The notes under the pieces are model-generated. The model ran no database searches and was not told where the DNA came from. It saw only the letters and a list, made by a program, of their open reading frames with translations. Positions 11,201 through 22,653 of a stretch of 64,000 bases of DNA are shown in pieces; position 1 is the first letter of the stretch; each line of letters begins with the position of its first letter. A program made the position numbers and the translations under genes. Origin of the DNA: Rhododendron vialii (taxonomy: Eukaryota > Streptophyta > Magnoliopsida > Ericales > Ericaceae). Location: NCBI RefSeq assembly GCF_030253575.1, contig NC_080557.1:36382001-36446000 (forward strand), given 5' to 3'.

Positions 11201-13285
11201 TGTTTGCCAACCAAGTCGAGTATTTAACCTCTCTGATGAATCCGGCTGTAAGGAGTTTATCGACTTCAGCCTCGATTTGGGACGTCAATTCTGGCCGTGT
11301 CCTTCTTGGCGCTTGTTTAACAGGCTGTTTCTCAGGATGGATTGCGAGTCTATGAACTGCAACTCCAGGATCAAGTCCAGGCATCTCATTGTAGGTCCAT
11401 GCAAAAACATCGCGATGCTCTTTCAAAAAAGAGATGTACCTCTGAGCCTCTTCCTCTACTAGGTTTACACTTATGAAAGTTGGCTTATTCTCTCCTTCAT
11501 CACCAAGATTGACTTCGCGAAGCTCGTCAATTGTAGCCTGACCTCGTTCTTCAGATTGTGTTGGTATGGGATACGTCTCATCTTCAATCCCATCATCTGA
11601 GGCCCCTTCCACTGTAATCATATTTACAGAGAGCTTTTCTTCCGCGGCTTGATAGCCCAATCCTTCCCTTGTGGCCACAATAGGACTTCCTTGCTGAAGG
11701 GATTTGGCTTGTGCATGAGTTAGCACAGAGTCAAAAGGTGCTACTGTTTGTGTGGATACTTTTTCAGGATCAAGACCAGCTTTCACTAACATTCTTGTAA
11801 TGTTTGCAGCATAACTTGGTCTTATTGGACTCGATATCTCTATAGTTTTGAGATTATCATCCTGAACTTTCTTTTCCATGTCACCAAGTGCATGGAACAC
11901 TATAGGCTTCATGCCTTTTGCTTTTGCAAGGACTACAAATTTACGATAGTTCTCCACATATGTGCATTCTGCCTTCTGTAATGGCAAGACAAATGCATCT
12001 TTTAACTCCAAAGTTGGGTTTATCAGAGCTAAAGCACTTGTCCCCGGCTTCCTTTGAGACTTTGGAATGTAGCGAAATGCCCTCTTTGTCGGAGATTTCA
12101 CACTTTTAGTATCTGTTTCTGTTGAGCCCTTCACCAATTTTGCGATGCAGTTGTGTAAAAACGAGCATCCTCATAGTAAGCTTCAACCCCATTAAAGGGA
12201 TCATTATCCGCAACAATTATCCCTTCATTTATAGGTGGAGGTAATGGATATTTGATGCACTGATGGTAGGTAGAGGGCACTGCCATATGATTATGTGACC
12301 ATGGTCTCCCAAGCAAGGCATTGTAGGAAGTGTCTACATCAATCACCAGAAACTCGGTATCTTCCTCGATGCCACCAAATTTAGTTCGCAATTTGATTTT
12401 TCCCATGGGGCGTTGTTCATTCTGATTGAACCCTTGGATCACCAGATGACATGGCCGTAGTTGGGATAATCGAACCCCTATTATGCCCAAAGCCCTTTTT
12501 GGTACTCTCTCCGTCCCTTTTTAAGTGTCCTACTTCGTAACTCCAACTTATTAAAAAGACATCATCATTACACTTTTCACATCAACTTTTTCCTCTTCTT
12601 TTCCTACTTACCCATCATCATTACACTTTTATTCACTAACTTTTCAAAATAAAATCTACTTTTAGGGACAAAATAGACAATACACCAACTTTTACCCCTC
12701 TAACTTTACAAAATGGACACTTATTAAGGGACAGCCCAAAATGGAATACTGGACACAAAAAAGGGACGGAGGGAGTAGTAAATTTACTGCGGACCCACCA
12801 TCAACCAAAACCCGAGAGATTTTGGTGTTAAGAACAAGACCAGTGATGAACAAGGGTCGATTGTGATCTGGTGTTTCTGCATACATATCCTCATTGCCAA
12901 ATGCTACTGTAGACAGGCATGTAGTTGTGCTCTTTTACCCCTTTTCTTGGACCTCTTTACGAAAATCATCCGGATTGGACAAGGCATAAACCAATGACTT
13001 TCTAAGTTCTGGTGACATCATCAAGGCATCATATATGCTTACCAGAGCTGGGATCTTCTTTAGATGGGCAAGAACATCATATTTCACTTGCTCCTCCTCT
13101 TTTGGGACTTCTTCTTGTGTAACTGGTACTTGCAAACTATGGCTTGGCTGATTGCGGGGCTGTCTTTTATAAGTCAGATATGTCTTGCACACATGGACAA
13201 CCTCCTTCCCGTCCCCTTCTTTAGGCTCGCTTATTTGCACCATGTTCACTGACCCAACAGATGAATTTTCGTCATCAATGATCAT
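8204..13285 (-). pseudogene. Gag-pol of Tat element L, broken
   Basis: Segments in order: gag remnant (13285-12935), protease (VDGGSAVNLL, around 12800; end near 12131), RT with FRDLNEACPKDDFPLP and YVDD (about 10860), gypsy RNase H, a second RNase H (YFDGATRSPNG … GDSELVIKQL), and integrase with zinc region and GIDVIGP, ITDNGQP and GLAEAFNK. Breaks: stop at 12935 (CAA to TAA compared with R), a MITE in protease, frameshifts near 12135 and in the C run near 8611-8618, and a stop at 10803. The chain ends FLKRYFP* at 8204. Cytoplasmic particle enzymes for cDNA synthesis and integration; not functional here. Confidence 0.9.
12505..12775 (+). mobile_element. Stowaway-like MITE (Tc1/mariner), 271 bp
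   Basis: Terminal inverted repeats CTCTCTCCGTCCC and GGGACGGAGGGAG are flanked by TA on both sides (12503-12504 and 12776-12777). The R copy has the uninterrupted protease sequence at this site, so the insertion is directly demonstrated. It splits the protease codons of element L. Confidence 0.93.
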
Positions 13286-13286
13286 T

Positions 13287-14617
13287 TCTTCAAAAGGGAA
13301 ATAACTCCATTGGATTGAGTAATAATGTCAATGCTTATTGTGGATGACTAGAGTGAGATAAAAAGGCCTTTCTAGATGTGGACAGCAGCCTCGCTAGAGG
13401 AAAGAGGGATGGACTGAACAGGAGGTTTCTCGATCCTAGCAATTAACCCTTCTAGTTCAACAGGGTCCATCAAGTCATCGAAAGAAGCTTCTCCTATAAA
13501 AAGAAGCGTCATGTCAAAAAAAGAGAGGAGGAAAGGTCAAACATTTGCAAGGTAAATAAATTAGTAAAAAATTTACCAGTGCTTTGGACTTGTGGGGTTG
13601 ATGAAGGCAACAAATTTGAAGAGGTAGCTTGCCACGAGTTCTTTGAAGAGGCATGATCTAAGATAGACAAAAAAAAGAAAAGAAAGAAGACAATTTTCTT
13701 TGCTTCAACACAAGAATTGTATACCTTTGAAGGTAGCCATAGCAGCAGAAGATGTGGCAGACTTCGAGGGTAAATATCCTGAAAAATGAAGGACACAAAT
13801 AAAGTCTAGAAAAATGGGGACAATAAAATAAGTGACAAAAAAAAGAGAGGGTGTTATACCAGTAGGTTTGGGAGATCCGCTAAGAGCTGTTGATATTATG
13901 GAATGGCTAGAAGGATGACCTGGAAAGAGAGTAAAACAAAGATGAGCAAACAATATCAATAAAAAAAAATGATTCTGTATGCAAGCAAGATGTAATACCC
14001 TTAAAAGCACTCTTAGGAGAACAATCTGACAATGGGGTATAATTATATAACTCGTCAGTTTCATCCTCACTCTCATCATCCTCATCCTTCGTTTCTCCTT
14101 GCGAGTCATGCTTTGATTCCCCTTGCGAACGATTAGATGCCGAAGCTGAATATTCTGAAGATGAAGAAATGCTAGGGGCCTTTAAGCTTGCTTTAACTCG
14201 CCCCAAGACAAGCAATTCACGCCCCTTCTCAAATTTGTTTAAGATAGCTTGTACATCTTTTCCTTCTAGAATGGAATCTTTGCCCTCAAAGAGAGAATCA
14301 ATGTAAGCTCTAAATTGGTCCAAAGAGGAGACAAACTCTTGTGAAGAATGATCAAAGTTCTCAGGAAACATCGTCTCCAATGGGCAAATCACAGCCTCAG
14401 GATCCTCAAACTTAAAATAAACGGTTGTACCACAAAAATGGCGACACTTGGACTCCAAGATATTAAGAAGATATCTTTGAGGATATCTTCTTGGAGAGGA
14501 TCTCGCTGCTTTATCCGGACCAGGAGAAGGTCTCGCTACTTCATTAGGTCCAAGTAACATACCAGAAGACTTCAAGGATCTACCAGAAGAAGATTGTCTC
14601 GAAGTTGAAACACCTGG
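13287..14617 (-). pseudogene. Third-locus copy of the antisense-borne gene (introns retained)
   Basis: Inverted match to 5801-7150: same SPRRYPQRYLLNILESK block, same acidic stretch, and all four introns present at the same places. It begins at the GTGTTTCAAC word (5801 in L) and ends after CTTTTGAAGA, where the L gag start follows directly. It lacks both the first exon start and the coiled-coil tail. It lies between the two inverted gag-pol arms. Its coding strand is the same as the L gag-pol strand, the reverse of the normal arrangement. Confidence 0.8.
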
Positions 14618-17600
14618 AATAAGAAGAGGAGCAAGTGAAATATGATGTTCTTGCCCATCTAAAGAAGATCCCAGCTCTGGTAAGCATATATGATGCCTTG
14701 ATGATGTCACCAGAACTTAGAAATTTATTGGTTTATGCCTTGTCCAATCCGGATGATTTTCGCAAGGAGGTCCAAGAAAAGGGGCAAAAGAGCACAACTA
14801 CATGCTTGTCTACAGTAGCATTTGGTGATGAGGATATGTATGATGAAACACCATATCACAATCGACCCTTGTTCATCACTGGTCTTGTTCTTAACACCAA
14901 AATCTCTCGGGTTTTGGTTGATGGCGGGTCCGTAGTAAATTTACTGCCAAAAAGGGCTTTGGGCATAATAGGGGTTCGATTATCCCAATTACAGCCATGT
15001 CTTCTGGTGATTCAAGGGTTCAATCAAAATGAACAACGCCCCATGGGAAAATTAAATTGCGAACTAAATTTGGTGGCATCAAGGAAGATACCGAGTTTCT
15101 GGTGATTGATGTAGACACTTCCTACAATGCCTTGCTTGGGAGACCATGGTCACATAATCATATGGCGGTGCCCTCTACCTACCATCAGTGCATCAAATAT
15201 CCATTACCTCCACCTATAAATGAAGGGATAATTGTTGCGGATAATGATCCCTTTAATGGGGTTGAAGCTTACTATGCGGATGCTCGTTTTTACACAAAGG
15301 CTTCGCAAAATAGAGTGAAGGGCTCAACAGATACTAAAAGCGTGAAATCTCCGACAAAGAGGGCATTTCGCTACATTCCAAAGTCTCAAAGGAAGCCAGG
15401 GACAAGTGCTTTAGCTCCGATAAACCCAACTTTGGAGTTAAAAGATGCATTTGTCTTGCCATTACAGAAGGCAGAATGCACATATGTGGAGAACTATCGT
15501 AAATTTGTAGTCCCTGCAAAAGAAAGTTCAGGATCATAATCTCAAAACTGTGGAGATATCAAGTCCAATAAGACCAAGTTCTGCTGCAAACATTACAAAA
15601 ACGTTAGTGAAAGTTGGTCTTGATCCTGAAAAAGTATCCACACAAACAGTAGCACCTTTTGACTCTGTGCTAACTCATGCACAAGCCAAATCCCTTCAGC
15701 AAGGAAGTCCTATTGTGGCCACCAGGGAAGGATTGGGTTATCAAGCCGCGGAAGAAAAGCTCTCTGTAAATATGATTACAGTGGAAGGGGCCTCAGATGA
15801 TGGGATTGAAGATGAGACATATCCCATACCAACACAATCTGAAGAAGGAGGTCAGGCTACAATTGACGAGCTTCACGAAGTCAATCTTGGTGATGAAGGA
15901 GAGAATAAGCCAACTTTCATCAGTGCAAACTTGGCAGAGGGAGAGGCTCAGAGGTACATCTCTTTTCTAAAAGAGCATCGCGATGTTTTTGCATGGACTT
16001 ACAACGAGATGCCTAGACTTGATCCTGGAGTTGCAGTTCATAGACTCGCAATCCATCCTGAGAAATGGCCTGTTACACAAGCACCAAGAAGGACACGGCC
16101 AGAATTGACGTCCCAAATCGAGGCTGAAGTCGATAAACTCCTTACAGCCGGATTCATTAGAGAGGTTAAATACCCGACTTGGTTGGCAAACATAGTCCCA
16201 GTTCCGAAAAAGAATGGGAAAATACGGATTTGTATTGACTTCCGCGATCTCAATGAAGCTTGTCCTAAAGATGACTTTCCTTTACCCATCACCGAACTTT
16301 TGGTTGATGCAACCACAGGTTACGAAACCTTGTCATTCATGGACGGATATTCGGGTTATAATCAAATCCGAATGGCCCCCGAAGATGAAGAGTTGACAGC
16401 TTTTAGATCTCCAAAAGAGATCTTTTGCTATACGGTGATGCCTTTTGGTCTAAAAAATGCTGGGGCAACATACAAAAGAGCAATGACAGTGATATTTGGT
16501 GATATGTTGCATAACATCGTTGAGTGCTATGTTGATGATCTTGTCGCCAAAACTAGAAATAAAGAAGATCATTTGGATGACTTGAAGCAAATTTTTGAAC
16601 GCTTAAGGCGGTACAAGCTAAAGATGAACCCGTTAAAGTGCGCTTTTGGGGTTTGTTCAGGTAAATTCCTTGGGTTTGTAGTTCGAAGCAGAGGAATCGA
16701 AATTGATCCTGCGAAAATCAAGGCTATCCTCGAAATGCCTCCCCCCCAAAATTTGAAGGAGTTGAAAGGGTTACAAGGAAGATTAACCTATATAAGAAGG
16801 TTCATCTCTAACTTAGCAGGGCGATGCTTGCCGTTCTCAAGGCTAATGAAAAAGGGTATACCTTTCGAATGGGATCAATCATGCCAAAACGCATTTGATA
16901 GTATCAAGGCATATCTCATGAAACCCTCGGTACTTATGAGCCCAACCAAAGGAAAATCATTGTTGCTATACATTGCTGCTCTTGACTGCTCATTGGGAGC
17001 CCTTTTGGCCCAACATAACGAACAAGGGAAAGAACAGGCTTTGTATTATCTAAGTCGTACTTTGGTTGGTGTAGAACTCAACTACTCTCCGATTGAGAAA
17101 ACATGTCTCGCTTTGGTGTTCGCCTTGCAAAAGTTAAGACATTACGTCTTGGAGCATGAAGTCAAATTGATATCAAAGGCTGACCCTTTGAAGTATATAT
17201 TGTCAAGGCCAATACTCTCTGGGAAAATTGCAAAATGGGCTGTAATCCTCCAACAATTTGCAATTGCTTATGTTTTCCAAAAAGCAGTAAATGGTCAAGC
17301 CTTAGCAGACTTTTTAGCAGCGCACCCAATCCCTGATAATTCACCTCTAGCCATTGATCTACCAGATGAAGAGGTCATGCAAGTTGAAGTTCAAAAAGCA
17401 TGGGAGATGTACTTCGATGGGGCAACAAGGAGTCCAAATGGCCAAAAGCAAGAAGATATAAAAAATAACAACTCTGGAATCGGTGTTGTGTTCGTCACAC
17501 CAAATAATGCCATAATCCCTTATTCCTTTGCCTTGACAAAAGGATGTTCAAACAATGAGGCAGAATATGAAGCTGTAATTGCTGTATTGGAATTGGCATT

Positions 17601-19188
17601 GCAAATACCGATCGAAGAGCTCTTAGTCTGTGGAGATTCTGAGTTGGTGATAAAACAGTTGTGTGGAGAATATATCGTTAAAAAAGCAAGCTTGGCCCCA
17701 TACCACGAAAGGGCTAGCCAGTTGCTTTCACAATTCAAGAAAGTTAACATTTTCCATGTTAAAAGAAGAATAAATGCTCAAGCAGACTCCTTGGCAAGTT
17801 TGGCTGCCTCGCTCTCCCTGCTTGATAGGGAGACAATAACTGTTACAGTTGGAGAAAGAAGAGTTCTACGACCCTTAATTGAAATCTCAGAAGTATTGCC
17901 AGTTTTTGCAGCCACAATAAAAGAAGGTGACGAAAATTGGCGTGAGCCCTTTATAAATTACCTCCAACATGGTAGGCTTCCAGAGGATAAAGCAAAAAGG
18001 GCAGCGGTAAAGCGTCAAGCCACAAAATTCATCATGTAGAAGGACGCATTATACAAAAGATCCTTAGATGGAATGTATATGCGTTGCATAGCCAATGAAC
18101 AGGCTCATGAAGTTATGGCGGAAGTTCATAGTGGTGTATGTGGAGCACACCAAAGTGGTCCAAAGTTACATATGCAATTAAAACGTCTTGGATATTATTG
18201 GCCAACCATGATTTTTGATTGCATTAATTATGCAAAAAGTTGCCAAGTTTGCCAATATCATGGAAATTTTATCCATCAGCCTCCAGAGCCTTTACATGTG
18301 ACAACATGCTATTGGCCATTTGTAGCATGGGGCATCGATGTTATTGGGCCTATCAAGCCATCATCCTCTGCAGGTGATAAATACATCATAGCTGCCAAAG
18401 ATTATTTCTCAAAATGGGCAGAAGCAATTGCTTTGAAAGAAATGAAGAGTGGGAATGTCTTAGATTTCATCCGAACCCATATCATCTATAGGTTTGAGGT
18501 CCCAGATAGTATCATAACTGATAATGGGCAACCCTTCAGAAGTGGTCCATTATACAGGTTATATTCCAAGTACAACATAAAGATCAACCATTCTTCGCGA
18601 TACCATGCGCCTGCTAATGGCTTAGCTGAGGCTTTCAATAAGATTCTATGCAAAATTATCAAAAAGATGGTTGAGCGAAATAAAAGAACTTGGCATGAGA
18701 AGTTACAAGAAGCATTATGGGCTTTTTGAACTTCGCATAGAACTCCAACTCAAGCAACACCCTATTCCTTGGTGTTTAGGGGGGAAGCTGTATTGCCACT
18801 CAAAGTACAAATACCTTTTTTAAGAGTAGCAATACAGGAATCCCTAACGGAAGAAGAAAGTGCAAAAATAAGGATGGTAGAGCTTGAAGCCTTGGATGAA
18901 AGAAGACTATATGCTTAACAAAACTTGGAGATATACCAGCAAAGAATGGCCAACGCTTTCAATAAGCGAGTCCGGCTTCGTTCATTTAAGAAAGGGGATT
19001 TGGTGTTGTTGGTTAGAAGACCAATAGCCATGTCTCGAAGGACTAAAGGAAAGCTTGAGCCTAAGTGGGATGGGCCCTATGTCATTGAGAAGGTTTATTC
19101 TAATGGGGCTTATTTGCTGATCACAATGGATGGCGAGCGGATCATCCCTCCCACCAATGCAAGGTTCTTGAAAAGGTATTTTCCTTAA
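14617..19188 (+). pseudogene. Gag-pol of Tat element R, broken
   Basis: Same domain order as L: gag end, protease (VDGGSVVNLLP, 14925), RT with YVDD (about 16530), RNase H region, second RNase H (YFDGATRSPNG, 17410), and integrase with GIDVIGP (18332), ITDNG (18515) and GLAEAFNK (18620). Breaks: 1-nt deletion near 15050, a deletion of about 50 bp near 15515 compared with L, TAG at 18037 (Trp codon), TGA at 18727, and TAA at 18916. The L and R copies have none of these lesions in common, so they decayed independently. The chain ends FLKRYFP* at 19188, as in L. Confidence 0.9.
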
Positions 19189-19189
19189 A

Positions 19190-19360
19190 TAAAGGCCCGC
19201 TAGGTTGAAAACCCGCAAGGGCGGCCTAGGCAAAAGTTAGGGCATAAAAAAAAAAAAAAAGAGCCCGCTAGGTTGAAAACCCGCAAGGGCGGCCTAGGCA
19301 AAAGTTAGGGTGTAAAAAGTCCTGCTAGGTCAAAAAACCCAACCTAGGCAAAAATTAGGG
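19190..19360 (+). repeat. Tandem repeat after pol stop in R
   Basis: The unit GCCCGCTAGGTTGAAAACCC then GCAAGGGCGGCCTAGGC occurs twice in full (from 19195 and 19262) and once partially (19322). The L arm has one full and one partial copy (8095-8200). A diverged copy recurs at 22351-22450, near the R 3' LTR. Confidence 0.75.
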
Positions 19361-19562
19361 CAAACAAAAAATGGGTGGTTCTAGGAATGCACGTGATTGG
19401 CTGGGGTGTATGTGCCAACCTAGTTGGGATATACATCTTTAGTAATGATGCAATTAATCCTAGATCCTTCATAAAAAAAATAAACAAACCACCAATGGTG
19501 CAATATGCGGCTAAACTGCTAAAACACCTCACCGAAATCCAAGGTGATAAATCTAAGGATAC

Positions 19563-19763
19563 TCCTGGCCCGCAAGAGTTTAAACTGTGAACGGCAAAAC
19601 AACCCCAACAAACCAAACAAACCATACTCCTGGCCCGCAAGAGTCTAAACTGTGAACGGCAAAACAACATCAATAAATACTCCTAGCCCGCAAGAGTTCA
19701 AACAATCTCAATAAATAAACCATGCTCCTAGCCCGCAAGAGCTTAAACTGTATACAGCTAAAT
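19563..19763 (-). repeat. Four-copy short tandem array in R
   Basis: Copies of CCCGCAAGAGTTTAAACTGT at about 19569, 19634, 19686 and 19732; counterpart of 7723-7895 in L. Confidence 0.7.
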
Positions 19764-19839
19764 AAAGTCTAAAAATCCGAACAAAATAGAGTTCAAATAA
19801 ACCAAAGCGACAATATTAGTATTCAAGGGTGGAAAACTA

Positions 19840-20900
19840 TTAGCAGCATCAAGTGCTTCTTCCACAGTAGAATACTTGACTAATTCACTTTGGGAAGAAG
19901 ATTACGAAGCCTTGCATGAAGACAAACAACTCCAACTCTAGATTTTGAGCAAAATCTCATCTTCATGAATAGTGACATGTTTTGTGAGCTTGGACAAAGA
20001 GGGGAAGATCTCGAGCATTTTTTAAGGGAAAATTTATGATGCTAGAAAAAAAAGAAAGAAAGAAAAGGGGTCAATTCAATTTGCACAGCCAATGAAGTTC
20101 AAATGAAGACACTCATAGCAAAAGACAAATAAAGATGAATATCCTTAAAAGTCTTTCAACAAGGATCCCATGAGGACAAAAGAGGATGAAAACCCTTGAA
20201 AGCCCTAAATGTAATTGGATCTCAACAAAAGCCCCTGTAAGGAAGCAGATGTCAGGTACAGCTTCAAACCCATAGAAAGGGGATCAACACAAGCCTTTGG
20301 GAGCCAAAGCCAAAAGGAAGCTCCTTTGAGAGCCTCTAAAGACAAATGAAGAATATTCTCTCCGACAGAATCTTGGCAATGCAAAGATAAAGCCATTAAG
20401 AGAATCTCAAAAGTCTAAGAGACAAATAAAGAAAAATTCCCTTTCAGCAAAGCCTTCTTCAAGACAGATGTTGAACCCTTTTACAGGAATCTTCTGCAAA
20501 ACCTTTGAAGGAGAACAAGCAGGAGAATCCTCAAATTCAATAACATGATTAAACCTCTCAAAGGCCTTAAAAGAGACGAAAATGAGAGGAGAATCTGTTA
20601 GAAAATCGAAAGACCAGTCGACAAAATCCTCAACAACAAGGGTATCAGAGAAGAGTCCAAATGGATTTGGAGATGAGCCTGACAAAAGCCTCTCACAAGA
20701 GACTAAAGCCAAAAGTGACAAAAATTCCCCGAAAGGAATTAGAGCCAGATAAGGAGCATAAATACATGAATTGAACCGAGTAACAACAAATTTGTTACCT
20801 TGCAAGCAACGGTAAATAGAATTGCGCAAATAGGCCCTGAAAATCAAGAACAGGAGCAAAAATAAGGGCGTTAAAAAAAAGAGAGAGTCTTATGACAATA
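19840..20900 (-). pseudogene. Decayed antisense-borne gene of element R
   Basis: The sequence at 19800-19910 matches, inverted, the last exon of the L antisense gene (shared CAAGTGCTTCTT and TTTGGGAAGAAGA words). Further along, an uninterrupted 150-codon minus ORF (20859-20407, AYLRNSIYRCLQGNKF … EGFAEREF) lies where the conserved N-terminal block would be. The two proteins are only faintly alike. This element family therefore probably carries divergent versions of the same extra gene. Function unknown. Confidence 0.45.
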
Positions 20901-22605
20901 ATAAAAAAGGTGAGACTCAGCCTTTTAACTTGAGTTTTGGGCTAGCTTTTTGTGGAGAAAATATGTTTCAGTACAATATACCATGCAGGCCGTGGGACAT
21001 TATTATTCAAACAAGGAAAAGTAAGGTGACTTGCTGGAGATTAGAAAAAAGAATGGTGTTTGGATTTTAACCAAGTAAAAAAAAAGAAGATGTTTGACAT
21101 CTTACTGAAAAGCTTTGCACAGCTACAGAGTCAAAGAAAAAGACTTGTCGAAAAGAGAAAATTGCAGCAAATGAATGGAAACTACTGCAAAAAAAAAAAA
21201 AAAATTTGTAGCAAAAAAAAAAAAACGAATTACTGTAGCAAAAAAAAATGATATTACTATGGCAAAAAAAAAAAAAAAGAAGAAAAGAAAAAAAAAAAAA
21301 CCAACTTACCTGAGCAAGGAATCTGTTAAAGCTAGAAGGGGAAAGACCTGGTATTTGCTTGATGAAAAAAAAAAAGAAAAAGGAAAAGCATCAGCAAAGA
21401 AGAAAGTGCTGTGAAAAGAAAAGAAATTGAAGTTTGAGGAAAGAAGAAAATTCCTTACTGCAAAAGACGAAATCTGTAGATGTGCAGAGGTTTTTTTACA
21501 GAGACAGCTCTATATATAAGGAGCCAATACGACTTATTGAGTAAAGAGAAGTCGTCGTCAAAACAACTCTACATGGGATAAAATTTGGGAAGCCAGTGCA
21601 TATCTTTTGACTTCTAAATGAGTCAGGTCTCTCAAGAAGCCTTAATGAAAGAGTTCTTTCCAAACCTTCTGGTCAAAGACTCCTATAAGGGGAAAATTCG
21701 CAGCTTTTATTGGAGTTGTTGGAGCTTTCTTATTAAAAAAAAAATAAAAATCTTGGCATCAATCTGATAGGCCAAGGCAAGAGTCCAAGAATGGGACAAG
21801 AAAAGAGAAACAAGTGTCCTTTTCAAACTCTATTGGAAACAAGAGTATGCAGATTTTGGAATCCTATTATGATATGGATTTATACAACAAAAAAAAACCA
21901 GTATAAAAAAAAAAGTTGCTGGATAATTTATAAAGTTCTACTGCAAAGAAGGGAACCTGAGAATAAGTCCTACTCAGACTTGGATTCTTAGAAAAGATAC
22001 GCGCGCGCGCCCGCGCGCACACACAAAAAAAAAAAAAAAGAGCTGTTAGCTGCAGTGAAATACTAGGCTTGGTCCACACCAAAATATCAACAAAAAAAAA
22101 AGAAAAAAAGAAAAAGGGTAGCCTGTAGATGCAAAACCCTCAAAGAAGTTATACAAAAAGAAAAGGCCTACGAGGCTTACAAAAAATCTACACACAATAT
22201 TCATGATATATGGAAATACTACATGGGAAAGGGTTGCCCATTCAAAACCCCATAAAGGTGAGGCCATATAAAAGCCTATGATAAAAAAAAAATCAGCACA
22301 AAAATAAAGTGCTCATGAAAATGGTTGTTAAAAATAAAATTAAAAAAAAGCCCCGCTAGGTTGAAAACCCGCAAGGGCAGCCGAGGCAAAATTAGGGTAT
22401 AAAAAATTAAAAAATCCCGCTAGGTCAAAAAAAAAAAAAAAACCTAGCCAAAAATTAGGGTAAGCAAAAAAAGGAGAGGTGCGGGCCTTGCAAAGTCAAA
22501 AGACACGGCCACCAAAAGCTTGAGTTCAAGTAAACAAGGACTTGCAAAAAATGCAGCACATTCAAGATATTAAGACCATCTTACTACAAGAAGTGCCAAG
22601 AGATC
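20900..22605 (+). other. A-rich non-coding 3' region of element R
   Basis: Long A-rich runs (21190-21300, 21365-21385, 22024-22110) create spurious Lys-rich ORFs. An alternating GC/AC tract lies at 22000-22025. A diverged copy of the pol-proximal repeat lies at 22351-22450. No gene is supported. Confidence 0.6.
21505..21525 (-). promoter_or_regulatory. Possible promoter of the R antisense gene
   Basis: The minus strand reads CTTATATATAGAGC about 650 bp upstream of the minus ORF at 20859. It sits in the position expected for an antisense-gene promoter. The TATA core is near-symmetric, so strand is inferred from context. Confidence 0.3.
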
Positions 22606-22653
22606 GTGACTCGTGCAAGTCAAAACTTGCTTGCACGACTCACGAGGGGCATT
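22606..22653 (+). promoter_or_regulatory. Hairpin and polypurine tract of element R
   Basis: A 14-bp stem GTGACTCGTGCAAG / CTTGCACGACTCAC (22606-22619 with 22630-22643, one mismatch) directly precedes the purine-rich GAGGGGCATT that abuts the LTR start. The PPT would prime plus-strand cDNA synthesis; a role for the hairpin is a guess. Confidence 0.6.

Larger units (their letters stand above)
7620..13102 (-). repeat. Left arm of giant inverted repeat
   Basis: From gag EEEQVKYDV (13102) down past the pol end (8204) and the repeat array to about 7620, this sequence is collinear, in reverse complement, with 14617 to about 19850. The spacer (13103-14616) contains the gag start of L and the antisense-gene copy. 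Similarity weakens beyond 7620. Confidence 0.85.
5574..13285 (-). mobile_element. Tat-type Ty3/gypsy element L, truncated at both ends
   Basis: Minus-strand element with gag (13285), protease, RT, RNase H, a second RNase H and integrase down to 8204. A 3' region follows with tandem repeats (7723-7895) and the antisense gene (7615-5738). No LTR of its own is present: it stops at the plus-strand LTR end (5573) on the left and at the antisense-gene copy (13287) on the right. The combination of a gypsy RNase H remnant, an extra RNase H and an antisense gene places it in the Tat lineage. Confidence 0.75.
14617..19850 (+). repeat. Right arm of giant inverted repeat
   Basis: Partner of the left arm (7620-13102). 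The junction shows AAGAAGAGGAGCAAGTG directly after the antisense-gene word ending CACCTGG. Weaker matches to the antisense-gene 3' end continue to about 19910. Confidence 0.85.

Noticed and set aside
21060..21414. Lys-rich ORFs
   Set aside because: Produced by long A runs; no domain, no conservation in the L arm.
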